DNA from: Changpingibacter yushuensis
GTDB taxonomy: Bacteria; Actinomycetota; Actinomycetes; Actinomycetales; Actinomycetaceae
Direction of reading: 5' to 3'
DNA: 64,000 nt
Assembly (NCBI RefSeq): GCF_014041995.1
Contig: NZ_CP059492.1
Location: forward strand, 1,116,001 to 1,180,000
This document shows, piece by piece, positions 61,893 to 64,000 of this stretch. Both the position numbers and the translations under genes were made by a program. The notes under the pieces are model-generated. The model searched no databases. It saw only the letters and a program-made list of their open reading frames with translations, and had not been told where the DNA came from. Position 1 is the stretch's first letter; each line of letters opens with the position of its first letter.

Positions 61893-64000
61893 CTTGACAG
61901 ACAGAACTTTGACACTGGCGGCTCTGCGCACCGGCCAGCGCGTTCGTGGCCTCGTTTCAGGCCAGACGGTCACGCTCATCGCCATAGACCCGATCGATGC
62001 CGATCTCTTCGAAGTCTTCTACCGCGACGACTCGGGCCACAGTGGCGCACGAACGATCACCGAAGCTGATGCACGGCGGTTCGAACTGGCAAGCGACCTC
62101 GACTCGGCGCCACCGTTCGACGGCGACCCAGACGAGTTCCGCCTTGCCGCGGAGGCACTGCGCATCAAGTACGCCGCGCTCTACGATCCGATGGCCGCGG
62201 TCAACAGTTCGGATGTTGACCCACTGCCGCACCAGATTCGCGCGGTCTACGAGGAGATGCTGCCACGCATTCCGCTACGGTTCCTGCTCGCCGATGACCC
62301 GGGCGCGGGCAAGACCATCATGGCGGGCCTCTACCTCAAAGAGCTGATTCTGCGGTCCGACTGTGAGCGGGCGATCATCGTCGCTCCCGGCGGGCTGGTC
62401 GAGCAGTGGCGTGAGGAACTCAGCCAGAAGTTCGACCTCCGTTTCGAGGTGTTCAGCCGTCAGATGGTCGACGATGCGCAGGGCAACAACGTGTTCGCCG
62501 AGCATCCATATTTGATCGTGCGAATGGATCAGGTCTCCCGCAGCGAAGATCTGATGGAGCAGCTCTCTGACGTCGCATGGGACGTCGCCGTGGTCGATGA
62601 GGCGCACCGCATGTCGGCCCACTATTCCTCCTGGGCTGGTGAGGTCGACGAGACCAAGCGATTCAAACTGGGCAGGGTGCTCTCGGAGACGGCGCACAAC
62701 TACCTCCTGATGACGGCCACCCCGCATGCGGGCAAGGAGGAAGAGTTTCAACTGTTCATGTCGCTGTTGGACCGTGACCGATTCGAGGGTCAGTTCCGGC
62801 AGGGTGTGCACCGCACCGACACGCACGGTCTCATGCGCCGCATGGTGAAGGAAGATCTTCTGACCTTCGAGGGCAAGCCGTTGTTCCCGGAGCGTCGCGC
62901 CTACACCGTCGAGTACGAGTTGAGCCCGGCGGAACGTGACCTGTACGAGCAGGTCACCGACTACGTCCGTACTGAAATGGGCAGGGCCGAGCGAATCGCC
63001 CAGTCTGGAGACAAGAAGCGTGGCAACAACGTCGGCTTTGCACTCACCGTGCTGCAACGTCGCCTTGCATCCAGCCCCGAAGCGATCCTTCGCTCTCTCG
63101 AACGCCGCCAGGCGAGACTCGAGACGAGGCTCCGCGACATGCAGCGCGCCACCGATGAGGCTCGCGTTGCGAACGCGCATCCTGCACGTCAGTTCGATGC
63201 GGCGTTGCCGACGCTGTCGGTGGAGGACTATGACGATCTCGACGAAGAGACGACCGAGGACGAGCGCGCTGAGTTTGAGAGCCAGGTTGACCAGGTGGTC
63301 GATCTGGCGACCGCTGCCCAGACCATTCCCGAACTGCGTGCAGAGATCGCGATCCTCGAAGACCTGGTCCGCACTGCCCGCCGTGTCCGCCGCGATGGTC
63401 ATGATAGGAAGTGGGTTGAACTGCGCGCGATCCTGGATGAGCAGGTGCTTGCGAAGGACGATTCTGGTGCGCCGCGCAAGATCATCATCTTCACCGAGCA
63501 CCGCGATACGTTGGACTACCTTCACCAGAAGATCACTGCGCAGCTCGGGCGATCCGACTCGGTCGTCACGATCCATGGCGGAACTCGCCGCGAAGACCGC
63601 AAGAAGGCGCGAGAGCAATTCACCCATGATCCCGATACGGTCGTGCTGCTTGCCACGGATGCCGCCGGTGAAGGCTTGAACCTGCAGCGCGCGCATCTCA
63701 TGGTCAACTATGACCTTCCGTGGAATCCGAATCGCATTGAGCAGCGGTTTGGGCGCATCCACCGCATTGGTCAGCGCGAGGTCTGTCACCTGTGGAACAT
63801 GGTTGCCAAAGACACGCGTGAAGGCGACGTGTTCGTACGGCTGCTCTCGAAGATCGACCAGATGTCGATTGCTTACAACGGCAATTTGTTTAACGTGCTC
63901 GGCGATGTGGATGCGTTCCAGGATCGTTCCCTCCGCGACTTGCTCATCGAGGCCATTCGCTATGGCGATCAGCCCCAGGTGAAAGCCAAGCTCGATCGGA
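61893..64000 (+). CDS. SNF2-type helicase, DISARM DrmD-like (partial, 3' end outside)
   Basis: A TTG at 61893 behind a perfect AGGAGGT starts a frame open to the end of the window (702 complete codons). The N-terminal domain (LRTGQRVRGLVSGQTVTLIA) precedes PLPHQIRAVYEEMLPR, a variant Walker A DDPGAGKTIMAG (near residue 137), VVDEAHRMSAH near 234, ATPHAGKEEEFQLFMSLLD, and the second lobe TDAAGEGLNLQRAHLMVNYD with NRIEQRFGRIHRIGQ near residue 620. This architecture is that of large anti-phage helicases, which often end in a DUF3883 domain and are neighbours of DNA methyltransferases. The C-terminus and the rest of the operon lie past base 64000. Confidence 0.85.

Noticed and set aside
62275-63789. 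504-residue open frame on the minus strand
   Set aside because: Antisense shadow of the second helicase; the plus-strand frame has clear SNF2 motifs.

Overview
The window comes from a moderately GC-rich actinobacterium, most likely a member of the Actinomycetales close to Actinomycetaceae (an inference from gene content and order, not from a search). Support for this comes from the order recG-rsmD-coaD-yceD-rnc-mutM, from rne-rplU-rpmA-obg-proB, from nadD-rsfS-histidine phosphatase, from an RNase E with a long basic N-terminal tail, and from a cydAB-cydDC cytochrome bd cluster beside a DosS/DevS-type kinase.

Layout. 0-6.2 kb: a tightly overlapping core operon for DNA repair, RNA processing and CoA synthesis. 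6.2-7.0 kb: a ParDE toxin-antitoxin module bracketed by a 114-bp duplication of the 3' end of mutM. 7.0-19 kb: a DevR-type response regulator, a TetR regulator divergent from a GH3 glycosidase, then on the minus strand a DevS-like kinase and cydA-cydB-cydD-cydC. A DosR-like palindrome lies just upstream of cydA. 19-19.9 kb: a non-coding stretch with a 21-bp minisatellite and the structured leader of rne. 19.9-32.4 kb: housekeeping genes (rne, rplU, rpmA, obg, proB, proA, trxA, nadD, rsfS), including a luciferase-like oxidoreductase preceded by a probable leader-peptide attenuator.

32.5-50.4 kb is bounded by two identical tRNA-Ala(GGC) genes in the same orientation. Its left part (32.6-37.3 kb) is a mobile and defence scrap-yard: a decayed IS3-type element, a probable modification-dependent endonuclease of PvuRts1I/AbaSI type, a deleted IS with both ends kept, a second toxin-antitoxin pair, a resolvase remnant and a DUF1540 protein. 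Its right part is an iron-acquisition block (DUF2470 haem-utilisation-like protein, siderophore binding protein, two permeases, ATPase, siderophore-interacting flavoprotein) with three similar palindromes resembling DtxR boxes, plus transporters and an ogt repair gene.

50.5-54.6 kb holds a 5'-truncated flavodoxin, class I aldolase, a ClC channel and a cupin protein. 54.6-64 kb looks like the start of a defence island: an AT-richer pair of genes ending in an Apea/HEPN-like domain, an unrecognised acidic 356-aa protein, and two large SNF2-type helicases, the second running off the window. The genes that would name this system lie beyond base 64000.

The most coherent regulatory story is a haem-GAF two-component system next to, and probably controlling through the box at 19027-19044, the high-affinity oxidase cydABDC. 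The least described locus is 55.0-64 kb.
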